DNA of 64,000 nt. It comes from CAVTPU01 sp963736695 (GTDB taxonomy: Bacteria; Actinomycetota; Actinomycetes; Mycobacteriales; Micromonosporaceae). Position numbers and translations under genes: made by a program. The notes under the pieces are model-generated. The model was not told the origin of the DNA. It saw nothing but the letters and a program-made list of their open reading frames with translations, and made no database searches. Positions within the stretch are counted from its first letter, which is position 1. Each line of letters opens with the position of its first letter. The stretch is from the NCBI GenBank assembly GCA_963736695.1, contig CAVTPU010000001.1, positions 186,001 to 250,000 of the forward strand. Reading direction: 5' to 3'. Of the stretch, positions 1 through 8,861 are shown piece after piece.

Positions 1-296
1 CGACGAAGAACCCCGACTATCGCGACGTCATCTACGTCGAGGAGCTCATCGCCCCAGGGGTGGTCAACACCATGCCCGAGCCGACCATCCACGCCTTCGC
101 CGACCACGGACAGACCCGCCCCGACGCGATGACAGCCGCAGCCGACGAAGCCCGCGCCGTGCTCGCCGAACTCGCCACTCTCGGTGTCGACTACACCGAC
201 GTCACCGAGGTGTTAGAACGGGAAGGCGTGAAGAAGTTCGAAGAGTCGTGGCTCGAGCTGCTGGCCACCGTGCAGACCCAGTTAGGAGCGGCATGA
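1..296 (+). CDS. tal: Transaldolase, C-terminal part (5' end outside window)
   Basis: The window opens inside this gene; the reading frame begins at base 3 and ends at TGA 294-296. Transaldolase moves a three-carbon dihydroxyacetone unit between sugar phosphates in the cytoplasmic non-oxidative pentose phosphate pathway. The visible 97 residues carry the family's C-terminal features: the segment VVNTMPEPTIHAFADHG followed by a helical tail ending in KKFEESWLELL. The catalytic Schiff-base lysine lies upstream and is not visible. The stop overlaps the pgi start codon (ATGA), so the two genes are translationally coupled. The identification rests on the tail and on the pgi-zwf-opcA-pgl genes that follow, the usual actinobacterial order. 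Confidence 0.93.
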   Translation, partial: TKNPDYRDVIYVEELIAPGVVNTMPEPTIHAFADHGQTRPDAMTAAADEARAVLAELATLGVDYTDVTEVLEREGVKKFEESWLELLATVQTQLGAA

Positions 297-1975
297 CCGA
301 GGTGGAGACGGCGGCCGGACTCGCGGTCCGGACCGGGATCGACGTCGACGGCGCCACCGCCGCCCGCGACCAGCTGATCCGCGAAGACGCGGCGGGCCTG
401 CTCGCCGCCAAAGACCCAACCCTGTGGGGTACGCAAGCGGAGGCGGAGGCCTCGATCCGGCTCGGCTGGGTCGACACCTTCCACCGCAGCCGAGCACTCC
501 TGCCGCGGCTCGCCGAACTCACCCAACGCTGCGCCGGCCTCGACCACGTCGTGCTTGCCGGCATGGGCGGCTCGTCACTGGCGCCCGAGGTGATCGCCCG
601 CACGCTCGGAGTCGAGCTGACGGTGCTCGACACCACCGACCCGCACCAGGTCAAGGCGGCGCTCGCCGACCGCATCGACCGCACGGTGCTGGTGGTCGCG
701 AGCAAGTCCGGCTCCACCGTCGAGACCGACGCGCAGCGGCGCGCCTACGTCCAAGCGTTCACCGACGCCGGAATCACCGACGTCGGTCGGCACATCGTCG
801 TCGTCACCGACCCCGGCTCGCCGCTGGAGGCGATCGGAGACGAACTCGGCGCCGCCGTCATCCTGGCCGACCCGCACGTCGGCGGCCGATACAGCGCACT
901 GACCGCGTTCGGACTCGTGCCGGCCGCGCTCGCCGGGGTCGACGTCGCCGAGCTACTCGAGCAGGCAGAGTCGTTCGCCAAGTCGCTGTCCAATGGACAC
1001 GCCAACCCGACCCTCACCGTGGCCGCCACCCTCGCCGCCGCCGCCTCCCGTGGACGCGACAAGGTCGCCCTCATCGACGACGGCACCGGCATCAGCGGAC
1101 TCGGCGACTGGGCCGAACAACTCATCGCCGAGTCGACCGGCAAAGAAGGCACCGGCATCCTCCCCGTGGTGGTGGAGACTCCGACCGCGCCCGGCGCGAC
1201 CGGACCCGACGTGCTCACCGTCACCATCGGCGGATCGCTGCCGCCGGCCGTCATGCCCGGCGGCGGGGCCGACCCGCACCTGTCGGTCAACGGCCCGCTC
1301 GGCGCCCAGTTCTTCCTGTGGGAGGCGGCGACCGCGCTCGCCGGCCGACTCCTGTTGATCAACCCGTTCGACCAGCCCAACGTCGCCGAGAGCAAGGACA
1401 ACACGGCGCGCATCCTCGACGGCGGCGAACCGGCGTCCACGCCGCTGTTCGTCGACGGCGCGGTCGAGGTGCACGGCGGGCCGGAGATCGCCGGCGCGAC
1501 CACCGTCGCCGAGGCGCTCACCCGCCTGCTCGGGCAGGTCCCCGACCACGGCTACCTCGCGATCATGGCCTATCTCGACCGGTTCGGCGACGCGCCCGCC
1601 GCCGACGTGCGGGCGCCGCTCGCCGCAGCGAGCGGCGCGGCGGTCACCTTCGGCTGGGGGCCACGGTTTCTGCACTCCACCGGGCAATATCACAAAGGTG
1701 GGCCGGCGAACGGCGCGTTCCTCCAGATCACCGGTGTGGTCACCGACGATGTGGCGGTGCCGGGCCGCCCGTACGGATTCGGGGGTTTGCAACGTGCCCA
1801 GGCCGCGGGGGATCGGGAGGCGCTGGGCGGCCGGGGTCGTCCCCTGCTGTGGCTGCACCTGACCGACCGGGCCCAAGGTGTCGCCCAACTTGTCACAGCG
1901 GCGAAAACCGTGGCGGCCAACGCCGACACGGCTGGGTCGTCGAGCCCGGACGCCGGCACGGAGGCGCGGCCCTGA
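293..1975 (+). CDS. pgi: Glucose-6-phosphate isomerase
   Basis: This cytoplasmic enzyme interconverts glucose 6-phosphate and fructose 6-phosphate, linking glycolysis to the pentose phosphate branch encoded by its neighbours. The 560-residue protein has the sugar isomerase motif ASKSGSTVET near residue 146, the segment NPFDQPNVAESKDNT, and the C-terminal HSTGQYHKGGPANGAF. This long divergent form, found beside transaldolase and zwf, is the actinobacterial type. I chose ATG 293 because it overlaps the transaldolase stop; a longer reading from 248 would run into the preceding gene. The gene ends at TGA 1973-1975, overlapping the zwf ATG by one base. Confidence 0.95.
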   Translation: MTEVETAAGLAVRTGIDVDGATAARDQLIREDAAGLLAAKDPTLWGTQAEAEASIRLGWVDTFHRSRALLPRLAELTQRCAGLDHVVLAGMGGSSLAPEVIARTLGVELTVLDTTDPHQVKAALADRIDRTVLVVASKSGSTVETDAQRRAYVQAFTDAGITDVGRHIVVVTDPGSPLEAIGDELGAAVILADPHVGGRYSALTAFGLVPAALAGVDVAELLEQAESFAKSLSNGHANPTLTVAATLAAAASRGRDKVALIDDGTGISGLGDWAEQLIAESTGKEGTGILPVVVETPTAPGATGPDVLTVTIGGSLPPAVMPGGGADPHLSVNGPLGAQFFLWEAATALAGRLLLINPFDQPNVAESKDNTARILDGGEPASTPLFVDGAVEVHGGPEIAGATTVAEALTRLLGQVPDHGYLAIMAYLDRFGDAPAADVRAPLAAASGAAVTFGWGPRFLHSTGQYHKGGPANGAFLQITGVVTDDVAVPGRPYGFGGLQRAQAAGDREALGGRGRPLLWLHLTDRAQGVAQLVTAAKTVAANADTAGSSSPDAGTEARP

Positions 1976-3513
1976 TGCAGCCCGTGGCCGCGCAAACGAC
2001 GAACCCGCTGCGCGATCCGCAGGATCGCCGACTGCCTCGCATCCCCGAACCGTGTGCGCTGGTCATCTTCGGTGTCACCGGTGACCTGGCCCGCAAGAAA
2101 CTCATCCCGGCCGTCTACGACCTCGCGAACCGGGGGTTGCTGCCGCCCGGATTCGTCATGCTCGGCTTCGCCCGCCGCGACTGGAACGATGCGGACTTCG
2201 CCGACCTGGTTCGCCGCGCCGCGCAGGACAACGCCCGAACCCCGTGGCGTGACGAGGTGTGGAGCCGACTGTCGGCGAGCATCAAATTCGTCTCTGGGGC
2301 GTTCGACGACGACGCGGCGTTCGACCGGTTGGCCGTCACCCTCGACGAACTGCGGGACAGTCACGGCATTCACGGCAACGCCGCGTTCTATCTGTCCATC
2401 CCACCCGCCGCGTTCCCCGTGGTGCTGCGGCAGATGCAGCGCACCGGCATGTGCGACAACACCCGGTGCGGCGGATGGCGGCGGGTGGTGGTGGAGAAAC
2501 CCTTCGGCCACGACTTGGCGTCGGCGCGGCAACTCAACGGGCTCGTCGACGAGGTCTTCGGCGCCGAGGACGTCTTTCGCATCGACCACTATCTCGGCAA
2601 GGAGACGGTGCAGAACATTCTCGCGTTGCGCTTCGCCAACACGTTGTTCGAACCGATGTGGAACGCCCGCTATGTCGACTCGGTGCAGATCACCATGGCC
2701 GAGGACGTTGGCATCGGCTCCCGCGCCGGTTTCTATGACAGCGCCGGGGCCGCGCGGGACGTGCTGCAGAACCATCTCATGCAACTGCTCGCGTTGATCG
2801 CGATGGAGGAGCCGACGAGCTTCGACGCCGACCAGATCCGGGCCGAGAAACTCAAGGTGCTGCGGGCGATCACGCTGCCGCCCGACATCGCGACGGGCAC
2901 CGTTCGCGGCCAATATCTGCCGGGCTGGGTCGCCGGCGAACGGTCCATCGGATATCTCGACGAGCCCAACGTGCCCAGTGACTCCACGACCGAGACCTAT
3001 GTCGCCGTGCGGCTGGGCATTCAGAACCGCCGGTGGGCCGGAGTGCCGTTCTTCGTGCGCACCGGCAAACGCATGCCCCGACGGGTCACCGAAGTGGCTG
3101 TGCTGTTCACGCAAGCCCCGCATCTGCCGTTTCACACCTCCGACGTGGAGCTGCTCGGGCCCAATCAACTCGTCATCCGGGTGCAACCCGACGAAGGGGT
3201 CACCCTCAAGTTCGGGTCGAAGGTTCCCGGCACCACCATGGAGGTCCGCGACATCACCATGGATTTCCAATATGGCGAAGCGTTCACCGAGTCGAGCCCG
3301 GAAGCCTATGAACGGCTCGTGCTCGACGTGCTCATCGGCGACAGCACCCTGTTTCCCCACGCCGACGAGGTCGAGGCCAGCTGGCGGGTGATCGACCCGC
3401 TCGAAACGGCCTGGGCCGACAGCACACCGTTCACCTATCGCGCCGGCGAGTGGGGTCCCCGAGCCGCCGACGAGATGCTCGCCCGCGAATCCCGTGCCTG
3501 GCGGCGGCCGTGA
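1975..3513 (+). CDS. zwf: Glucose-6-phosphate 1-dehydrogenase
   Basis: This enzyme oxidises glucose 6-phosphate to 6-phosphogluconolactone with NADP+, the first committed step of the oxidative pentose phosphate pathway. The 512-residue protein has the N-terminal dinucleotide-binding motif VIFGVTGDLARKK, the active-site motif RIDHYLGKE, and the typical C-terminal part with an EVRDITMDF segment. The frame is open far upstream, but ATG 1975 overlaps the pgi stop and gives the normal family length. The 3' end overlaps the opcA start, whose product is needed for assembly of this dehydrogenase in actinobacteria and cyanobacteria. Confidence 0.96.
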   Translation: MQPVAAQTTNPLRDPQDRRLPRIPEPCALVIFGVTGDLARKKLIPAVYDLANRGLLPPGFVMLGFARRDWNDADFADLVRRAAQDNARTPWRDEVWSRLSASIKFVSGAFDDDAAFDRLAVTLDELRDSHGIHGNAAFYLSIPPAAFPVVLRQMQRTGMCDNTRCGGWRRVVVEKPFGHDLASARQLNGLVDEVFGAEDVFRIDHYLGKETVQNILALRFANTLFEPMWNARYVDSVQITMAEDVGIGSRAGFYDSAGAARDVLQNHLMQLLALIAMEEPTSFDADQIRAEKLKVLRAITLPPDIATGTVRGQYLPGWVAGERSIGYLDEPNVPSDSTTETYVAVRLGIQNRRWAGVPFFVRTGKRMPRRVTEVAVLFTQAPHLPFHTSDVELLGPNQLVIRVQPDEGVTLKFGSKVPGTTMEVRDITMDFQYGEAFTESSPEAYERLVLDVLIGDSTLFPHADEVEASWRVIDPLETAWADSTPFTYRAGEWGPRAADEMLARESRAWRRP

Positions 3514-4514
3514 TCGCGCTCTGGGACACGACGGGCACCGATGTGGTGCGAGCCCTGTCCGCCGAACGACGTAGCGCCGGCGGCGTCACCACCGGGCTCG
3601 CGCTCACCCTCATCACCATCGTCGACGAGAAGCGAGTCAAGGAGGCCGAGGCCGCCGCCGCGACCGCCGCCGCCGCGCACCCGTGTCGGCTGCTCATCGT
3701 GGTGCGCGGCACCGGATCGCCGGCCACCGAGACCGACGATCGGTCCCGCCTCGACGCGGAGATCGTCGTCGGCGGGCGCCTCGGCCCGGCCGAGGCGGTG
3801 GTGCTGCGCATGCAGGGCCGGCTCACCCGCCACGCCGAATCGGTGATCATCCCGCTGCTCGCCTCGGACGTGCCGGTGGTCACGTGGTGGCACGACGAGC
3901 CGCCCGCCGCGATCGCCGCCGACGCGCTGGGGGTCGTCGCCGAACGCCGCATCACCGACGTCGCGCAGGCGGCCGATCCGATCGCCGCCCTGCGCCAACG
4001 TGCCGACGACTACGCACCCGGCGACACCGACCTGGCCTGGACCCGCACCACCCCGTGGCGCACCCTGCTCGCCGGCGCGCTCGACCCCGCCACCGAACCG
4101 GTGGTCGGGGTGGCGATGATCGGCGACGCGGCCGACCCGACCACCGCCCTGCTGCGTGGCTGGCTCGCCGCCCGTCTCGGCGTCAACCCGATCCTGTCCC
4201 CCGGCCGCACGAGCGTCGACGCCGTGACCATGCGACTGGCCGACGGCGCCGAGATCAGCGTCACCGGCTCCAATTCGACCGCGATCGTGCACCATAGTGG
4301 CCTGCCCGATCGACTGTTGCCGCTGCCGCACCGGCCGCTCGGCGAACAGCTCGCCGAGGAGCTGCGCCGCCTCGACCCGGACCAGACCTATGCCGCGGCC
4401 CTCGCCGCCGCGACCGGCGTCGCCAACCCGGCCATCCTCGCCGCCCGGCCCCGCGCCCGGGTTCACGTGTGGCCGGACCCCCTTCTCGACGACACCGCCG
4501 AGCCCGAGTCGTGA
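3510..4514 (+). CDS. opcA: Glucose-6-phosphate dehydrogenase assembly protein OpcA
   Basis: OpcA is an accessory protein that activates or assembles glucose-6-phosphate dehydrogenase; in actinobacteria it is encoded directly after zwf, as here. The 334-residue protein begins VIALWDTTGTDVVRALSAE and contains the family segments TRHAESVIIPLLASD and PVVTWWHDEPP. No catalytic motif is expected. I chose GTG 3510, which overlaps the zwf stop as GTGA; the family normally begins at this point. Its stop overlaps the pgl GTG in the same way, so zwf, opcA and pgl are probably translated from one message. Confidence 0.93.
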   Translation: MIALWDTTGTDVVRALSAERRSAGGVTTGLALTLITIVDEKRVKEAEAAAATAAAAHPCRLLIVVRGTGSPATETDDRSRLDAEIVVGGRLGPAEAVVLRMQGRLTRHAESVIIPLLASDVPVVTWWHDEPPAAIAADALGVVAERRITDVAQAADPIAALRQRADDYAPGDTDLAWTRTTPWRTLLAGALDPATEPVVGVAMIGDAADPTTALLRGWLAARLGVNPILSPGRTSVDAVTMRLADGAEISVTGSNSTAIVHHSGLPDRLLPLPHRPLGEQLAEELRRLDPDQTYAAALAAATGVANPAILAARPRARVHVWPDPLLDDTAEPES

Positions 4515-5281
4515 GCGAATCCGCCGTTCGCGTGCATGCCAACCCCGAGGTGCTCGCTCAGGCCGTGGCGGCGCGGCTGCTCGTGCGCCTCATCGACGCG
4601 CAGGCGGCACGCGGCGAAGCGACGGTCGTCCTCACGGGTGGGAGGATCGCCACCTCGATCTATCAGGCCCTCAGCGCCAGCCCGGCCCGCGACGCCGTCG
4701 ACTGGACCCGCGTCAACCTGTGGTGGGGCGATGAACGGTTCCTGCCCGCCGCCGCCCCCCGCCGCAACGACAACCAGGCCCGCGCGGCCCTGCTCGACAA
4801 CGTGCCCGTCGACCCGGCGCGCGTGCACCCGATGGCCGCCTCCGACGGGCCCGACGGCGCCGACCCCGAGGCCGCCGCGAGCCGTTACGCCCGGGCGTTG
4901 GCCGAGGCCGCCAGACCTGGTACGGCGGAACTGCCCCACTTCGACGTGGCGTTGGTCAGTGTCGGCGAGGACGGACACGTCGCGTCGATCTTCCCGGAGC
5001 GCCCCGGCGCCTATGACGACCGGGTCGTCACCGCGGTGCGGGGAAGCCCGAAACCGCCGCCGGTGCGCCTGACTCTCACCCTGCCCACGCTCAACACCGC
5101 CGAAGAGGTGTGGCTGCTCGCCGCCGGGGTCGCCAAGGCCAACGCGGTGGCGATGGCGATGGCCGGGGCCGGGCCGGTCCAGTTGCCGGCCGCCGGTGTG
5201 CGCGGCGTTGACCGTACCCTGTGGTTGATCGATCGGGCCGCGGCCAGCGACGTGCCGCCGCGTCTACGCAGTCTTCGCTGA
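4511..5281 (+). CDS. pgl: 6-phosphogluconolactonase
   Basis: This enzyme hydrolyses 6-phosphogluconolactone, the product of Zwf, to 6-phosphogluconate. The 256-residue protein belongs to the DevB/SOL family related to glucosamine-6-phosphate isomerase. It shows the substrate-loop motif VVLTGGRIA, the motif WWGDERFLP and the active-site segment GEDGHVASIFP. The GTG start at 4511 overlaps the opcA stop. It is the last gene of the plus-strand operon; the convergent rbpA gene ends only five bases downstream, leaving no room for a separate terminator. Confidence 0.94.
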   Translation: MSESAVRVHANPEVLAQAVAARLLVRLIDAQAARGEATVVLTGGRIATSIYQALSASPARDAVDWTRVNLWWGDERFLPAAAPRRNDNQARAALLDNVPVDPARVHPMAASDGPDGADPEAAASRYARALAEAARPGTAELPHFDVALVSVGEDGHVASIFPERPGAYDDRVVTAVRGSPKPPPVRLTLTLPTLNTAEEVWLLAAGVAKANAVAMAMAGAGPVQLPAAGVRGVDRTLWLIDRAAASDVPPRLRSLR

Positions 5282-5286
5282 GTCCG

Positions 5287-5640
5287 CTATTCGCCGCGAC
5301 GGGCGCGCAGGCGAGCGATCGCCTCGTTGAGGATGGCGTCGGCCTCCTCGTCGCTGCGTCGTTCCTTCACGTAGGCCAGGTGCGACTTGTAGGGCTCAGC
5401 CCGTGGCCGGGTGGGCGGATTCTGCTGGTCCTGTCCGGCCGGCAGCCCGCACCGCTGGCAGTCCCAGGTCTCGGGAATCGGCACCTCGGCGGCGAAGAGG
5501 TGCTCGGTGTGGTGGCCGTTGGCGCACCAATAGCTGATCATCCGACGCGGGGCGGCCTCGCTGCGTTCGGCACTCGCGTCGACCCAGCGCACTGGGCTTG
5601 ATCCGACACGGGTGCCTCGGATCGCGTTTCCACTTGCCAC
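5287..5640 (-). CDS. rbpA: RNA polymerase-binding protein RbpA
   Basis: RbpA is an actinobacterial transcription factor that binds RNA polymerase and the principal sigma factor and helps open promoter complexes. The 117-residue protein has the zinc-binding core with one Cys and a His pair in YWCANGHHTEHLF and two further Cys in DCQRCGLPAG. A basic linker and a C-terminal sigma-interacting segment (YKSHLAYVKERRSDEEADAI) follow. The length fits the family. The gene lies 57 bases after secG on the same strand and converges with pgl. Confidence 0.95.
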   Translation of the reverse strand: MASGNAIRGTRVGSSPVRWVDASAERSEAAPRRMISYWCANGHHTEHLFAAEVPIPETWDCQRCGLPAGQDQQNPPTRPRAEPYKSHLAYVKERRSDEEADAILNEAIARLRARRGE

Positions 5641-5697
5641 GGCTGATCGCTCCTGGGGTCCGGGGTGGGAGAGCGGGCGGAGCTGGTGATCGCGAGG

Positions 5698-5952
5698 TCA
5701 GGCACCACCGGCGTTGAGTTTGATCCACAGGCCGAATCCGACGATGCACGCGAACCAGATGATGCCGACGACCAGCGTATAGCGGTCGAGGTTCTTCTCC
5801 GCGATCGACGAGCCGGACAGACTGGTCGAGACGCCGCCGCCGAACATGCTCGACAGACCGCCCCCCTTGCCCCGGTGCAGCAGGATCAGCAGCGTGAGCA
5901 GCACGCTGGTGATGATGAGCAGCACAACCAGGGTATAAGCGAATGCCATCAT
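5698..5952 (-). CDS. secG: Preprotein translocase subunit SecG
   Basis: SecG is the small auxiliary subunit of the SecYEG translocon in the cytoplasmic membrane. The 84-residue protein has two membrane segments (about residues 4-24 and 56-76). The conserved cytoplasmic loop between them begins LLHRGKGGGLSSMFGGG. Two tandem ATG codons (5952 and 5949) are possible starts. Its place after tpiA is usual for actinobacteria, although here a solute-binding protein gene intervenes. rbpA follows on the same strand. Confidence 0.94.
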   Translation of the reverse strand: MMAFAYTLVVLLIITSVLLTLLILLHRGKGGGLSSMFGGGVSTSLSGSSIAEKNLDRYTLVVGIIWFACIVGFGLWIKLNAGGA

Positions 5953-6073
5953 CGTGGCGACGATCCTCTCCGCATCGGTCAGGGGTGGCCAGCGTGCCGG
6001 TGTCGGCGCGGCGACCCGTACAGAATAGCGGGCACGTCGTCGGGGTGCCGCTCTGCCCGGCCACCATGGTCGA

Positions 6074-7852
6074 TCACGGGCGGGCCAGGCCCAACGAGCT
6101 CAGATCGGGCAGCCCCCACGCGGGATGGATATAGCCCCCACGGATGTTGGATCCGGTCAACTGGAGCCCCTTCTCGTAGAGGATCGGGATGGTCACCGCG
6201 CGCTGCTGGATCTGCTGGTCAAGATCGCCCCAAAGTGCCCACTGCCGATCCGGCAGGGTCTCGGCCAGCGCCGTCTCCATCTGCTGGTTGATCGACTCGT
6301 CGTTGAGCATGGAGAGATTGACGTTGCCGCTGGCGTGCCCGGTCACCGGATTGAGCTTGGGGATCACCGCCCCGGAGAAGAGCGGAGGAATGATCGCCGA
6401 ACCGTTGGCCCAGTCGGGCACCCACCCGGAGACCATGAGCGCGTATCGGTTCGCCGGGTCGCCGACCCCGGTGCTGAAGTAGGTCGCCGGGTCGAGAGGC
6501 GCGGGGGTCACCGTGATGCCGGCCCGCTGATAGGCCTCGACCACGGTCTTGATCAGCCGAGCGCTGCGCGCCGTGTCCGGATAGGCGACGGTTATCGCCG
6601 TGGGGCACGGCTTGCCGGCTTTCGCCTGTTGACCAAGGATCGCGATCGCCTTCTCCGGACTGCCCTCCGGGTTGGCGAGACTCTCGTAGAGATCGAAATC
6701 CTTGTGCGCCTTGACGTCGGGGGGAATGATCGTGGTCGCGTAGTCGCCCGTGACCGAGCCGCCGTTGACCGCCCGCCACTTGCGCTTGTTGAACGCGTAG
6801 ATCAACGCTTGGCGGCAGGCGAGCACCGGAACCACCTTGGTGTTGATCGCCATGTATCGGATGCTGTTGTTCGGCCCACTCACCGCGCGGGTCATGAGCG
6901 CCGAGTCGTTGACGACCTGTTGCAGGAAGTTGGGCGCCACATCACCGTCGATCATGATCGAGTTGCGGGCGTCGCCCTGATCCTCGATCAATTCGTTGGT
7001 GACCACACCACCCTCGTCCTGACGGAAATCGAAGACGATCCGATCGGGATAGGCCTTGCGCACCTGGTCGGTCGACTCGACCCAGAAATTGTTGCGGACC
7101 AGGACCAACCGGTCCCGGGTCAAAGGACCATCCAATTTGTACGGACCATTGGAGAACGGGCGCTTGGCATAGTTGAGCTTCGTGTCCTGACTCGGCGGCA
7201 CCGGGGCGAACGTCGACATCGCCACCGTATAACCAAAGTCGCCCACCGGGCGGGACAGCACGAACCGCACCCGTTTCTCGTCCAGGCACTGGATCGACTC
7301 CAGACCCTTCCCAGCGTTGTTGTCGCCGAACCACGGGCCCTGATAGGGCGACGCGTTGTCCTGCAGATATTCCATCGGATATGCCGCGCCCTCGTCCATC
7401 AACTCGGAGAAGCGGCGCTCAATGCCGTATTTCACGTGCGAACACGTCACCACCGAACCGTCCTGCCACTTGAGGTTCGGCTTGAGGGTGAAGTCCCAGA
7501 CCCGGTTGCCCTCACTGGGTCGACCGGTGTCGGTGGCGAGATCCCCGACAACCTCACTGCTCGCCGTGCCCGGCACCGCGCGATAGGTCGTGAGCGTGCG
7601 GGTCACGACCCGCAACACGTTCATCTCCATCGACGAATAGGTTCGCTGGGGATCCAGCAGATCAAGCCCACCCTGCACGTTGACGTGCAGGGTCCCGCCG
7701 CGCACCGGCTCGTCGACCGTGAGCTTTTTCCCACCCGCGTCACACCCGCCGACGGCGACGACGCTCAGCGCCGCGACGCCCACAGCCCATCGCCGCATCC
7801 ACCTCGGCGCCGCCCACCCGGCGGCAGCCCGCGTTCTTCTGGTCGCCGACAC
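6074..7852 (-). CDS. ABC transporter solute-binding lipoprotein, family 5 (peptide type)
   Basis: This is an extracellular lipid-anchored binding protein of the oligopeptide/nickel SBP_bac_5 family. The 592-residue protein has a signal sequence ending in the lipobox VAVGGC (Cys37), then the family's N-terminal pattern RGGTLHVNVQGGLDLLDPQR and a long bilobed body. I use GTG 7852; ATG 7798 would begin the signal peptide directly at MRRWAV and is a reasonable alternative. There are no permease or ATPase genes beside it, so the transport partner must be encoded elsewhere. It interrupts the usual tpiA-secG adjacency, which suggests insertion into a conserved block. The substrate cannot be read from the sequence. 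Confidence 0.85.
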   Translation of the reverse strand: MSATRRTRAAAGWAAPRWMRRWAVGVAALSVVAVGGCDAGGKKLTVDEPVRGGTLHVNVQGGLDLLDPQRTYSSMEMNVLRVVTRTLTTYRAVPGTASSEVVGDLATDTGRPSEGNRVWDFTLKPNLKWQDGSVVTCSHVKYGIERRFSELMDEGAAYPMEYLQDNASPYQGPWFGDNNAGKGLESIQCLDEKRVRFVLSRPVGDFGYTVAMSTFAPVPPSQDTKLNYAKRPFSNGPYKLDGPLTRDRLVLVRNNFWVESTDQVRKAYPDRIVFDFRQDEGGVVTNELIEDQGDARNSIMIDGDVAPNFLQQVVNDSALMTRAVSGPNNSIRYMAINTKVVPVLACRQALIYAFNKRKWRAVNGGSVTGDYATTIIPPDVKAHKDFDLYESLANPEGSPEKAIAILGQQAKAGKPCPTAITVAYPDTARSARLIKTVVEAYQRAGITVTPAPLDPATYFSTGVGDPANRYALMVSGWVPDWANGSAIIPPLFSGAVIPKLNPVTGHASGNVNLSMLNDESINQQMETALAETLPDRQWALWGDLDQQIQQRAVTIPILYEKGLQLTGSNIRGGYIHPAWGLPDLSSLGLARP

Positions 7853-7955
7853 GGGTCACACTCTAGGACCCGGTTACGTCCACCGCGAGTCACCATCTGT
7901 GACCGGCGATGACCGCGCGCCCGGAACGGGTGGGGGACGCGGGTTTCGGGCGATT

Positions 7956-8009
7956 CATGATTGTGGGCGGCTTCACCGGTTTAAACCGGTGAAGCCGCCC
8001 ACAATCATG
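7956..8009. terminator. 54-bp perfect palindrome after tpiA
   Basis: Bases 7956-7982 and 7983-8009 are exact reverse complements (27-bp arms, no spacer; centre TTTAAA). The element begins 69 bases past the tpiA stop and ends about 100 bases before the binding-protein start on the same strand. It would form a very strong RNA hairpin, but there is no run of U after it. A factor-independent terminator or mRNA 3'-end stabiliser of the gap-pgk-tpiA operon is the simplest reading. Confidence 0.7.
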
Positions 8010-8078
8010 CGACTTCTCCCGAGTGCGACCGCCACGATCACTCGGCCTCTCCGGAGTGAAGCGGCGGTCGCCAGGATC

Positions 8079-8861
8079 TCAGAATTCGGCGTACCGGCAG
8101 ATTTTGATGAAGTCGTCCGCGTCGAGGCTCGCCCCGCCGACGAGCGCGCCGTCGATGTCGGGCTGTTCCATGATCGCGGCGATATTCGACGCCTTCACCG
8201 ATCCGCCGTAGAGGATCCGCACGCGTTGCGCGACATCCGAGCCACCGTGCGCCTGCGCCACCCGGCCCCGCAACGCCCCGATGACCTCCTGCGCGTCGTC
8301 GGGAGTCGCGGTCTTGCCCGTCCCGATGGCCCAGACCGGCTCATAAGCCACCACGACGCCCGCCACCTGCTCCGGTTTGAGGCCGGCGAGCGCCGCGTCG
8401 AGTTGCGCCACCGTGTGCTCGACGTGCATGCCGGACTCGCGGATCTCCAGCCCCTCGCCGACGCAGAGGATCGGGGTGATCTCGTTGGCGAGCGCGGCCT
8501 TGACCTTCGCGTTGACCAGCGCGTCGTCCTCATGGTGATAGGCCCGCCGCTCGGAGTGGCCCGCGAGCACATAGGCGCAGCCGAGCTTCGCGAGCATCGC
8601 GCCGGAGATCTCCCCGGTGTAGGCGCCGCTGGCGTGCGCCGAGATGTCCTGGGCGCCATAGGCGATGGGCCACTTGTCGCCGTCGACGGCGGTCTGCACG
8701 GTGCGGATGTCGGTGAACGGTGGCAACACCGCCACCTCCGTCTCCAACCCCTGCGGCAGGCCGGCGGCGAGCTTCTGCACGAGCAGGTTCGCCTCGAAGT
8801 GGTTGAGGTTCATCTTCCAGTTGCCGGCCATCAGCGGCCGGCGGGCTTCGTCGCTCTTCAC
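8079..8861 (-). CDS. tpiA: Triosephosphate isomerase
   Basis: This glycolytic enzyme interconverts dihydroxyacetone phosphate and glyceraldehyde 3-phosphate. The 260-residue TIM-barrel protein shows NWKMN with the active-site Asn and Lys, the catalytic His region AGHSERR, the catalytic Glu motif YEPVWAIGTGK and the phosphate-binding loops near the C terminus (YGGSV). The GTG start at 8861 directly follows the pgk stop (TGAGTG), so it is the last gene of the gap-pgk-tpiA operon. A 54-bp palindrome lies downstream. Confidence 0.97.
   Translation of the reverse strand: MKSDEARRPLMAGNWKMNLNHFEANLLVQKLAAGLPQGLETEVAVLPPFTDIRTVQTAVDGDKWPIAYGAQDISAHASGAYTGEISGAMLAKLGCAYVLAGHSERRAYHHEDDALVNAKVKAALANEITPILCVGEGLEIRESGMHVEHTVAQLDAALAGLKPEQVAGVVVAYEPVWAIGTGKTATPDDAQEVIGALRGRVAQAHGGSDVAQRVRILYGGSVKASNIAAIMEQPDIDGALVGGASLDADDFIKICRYAEF

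Noticed and set aside
424..1974. Open frame extending zwf upstream across pgi
   Set aside because: The translation is Arg-rich noise in the wrong frame of a clear pgi gene; zwf starts at 1975.
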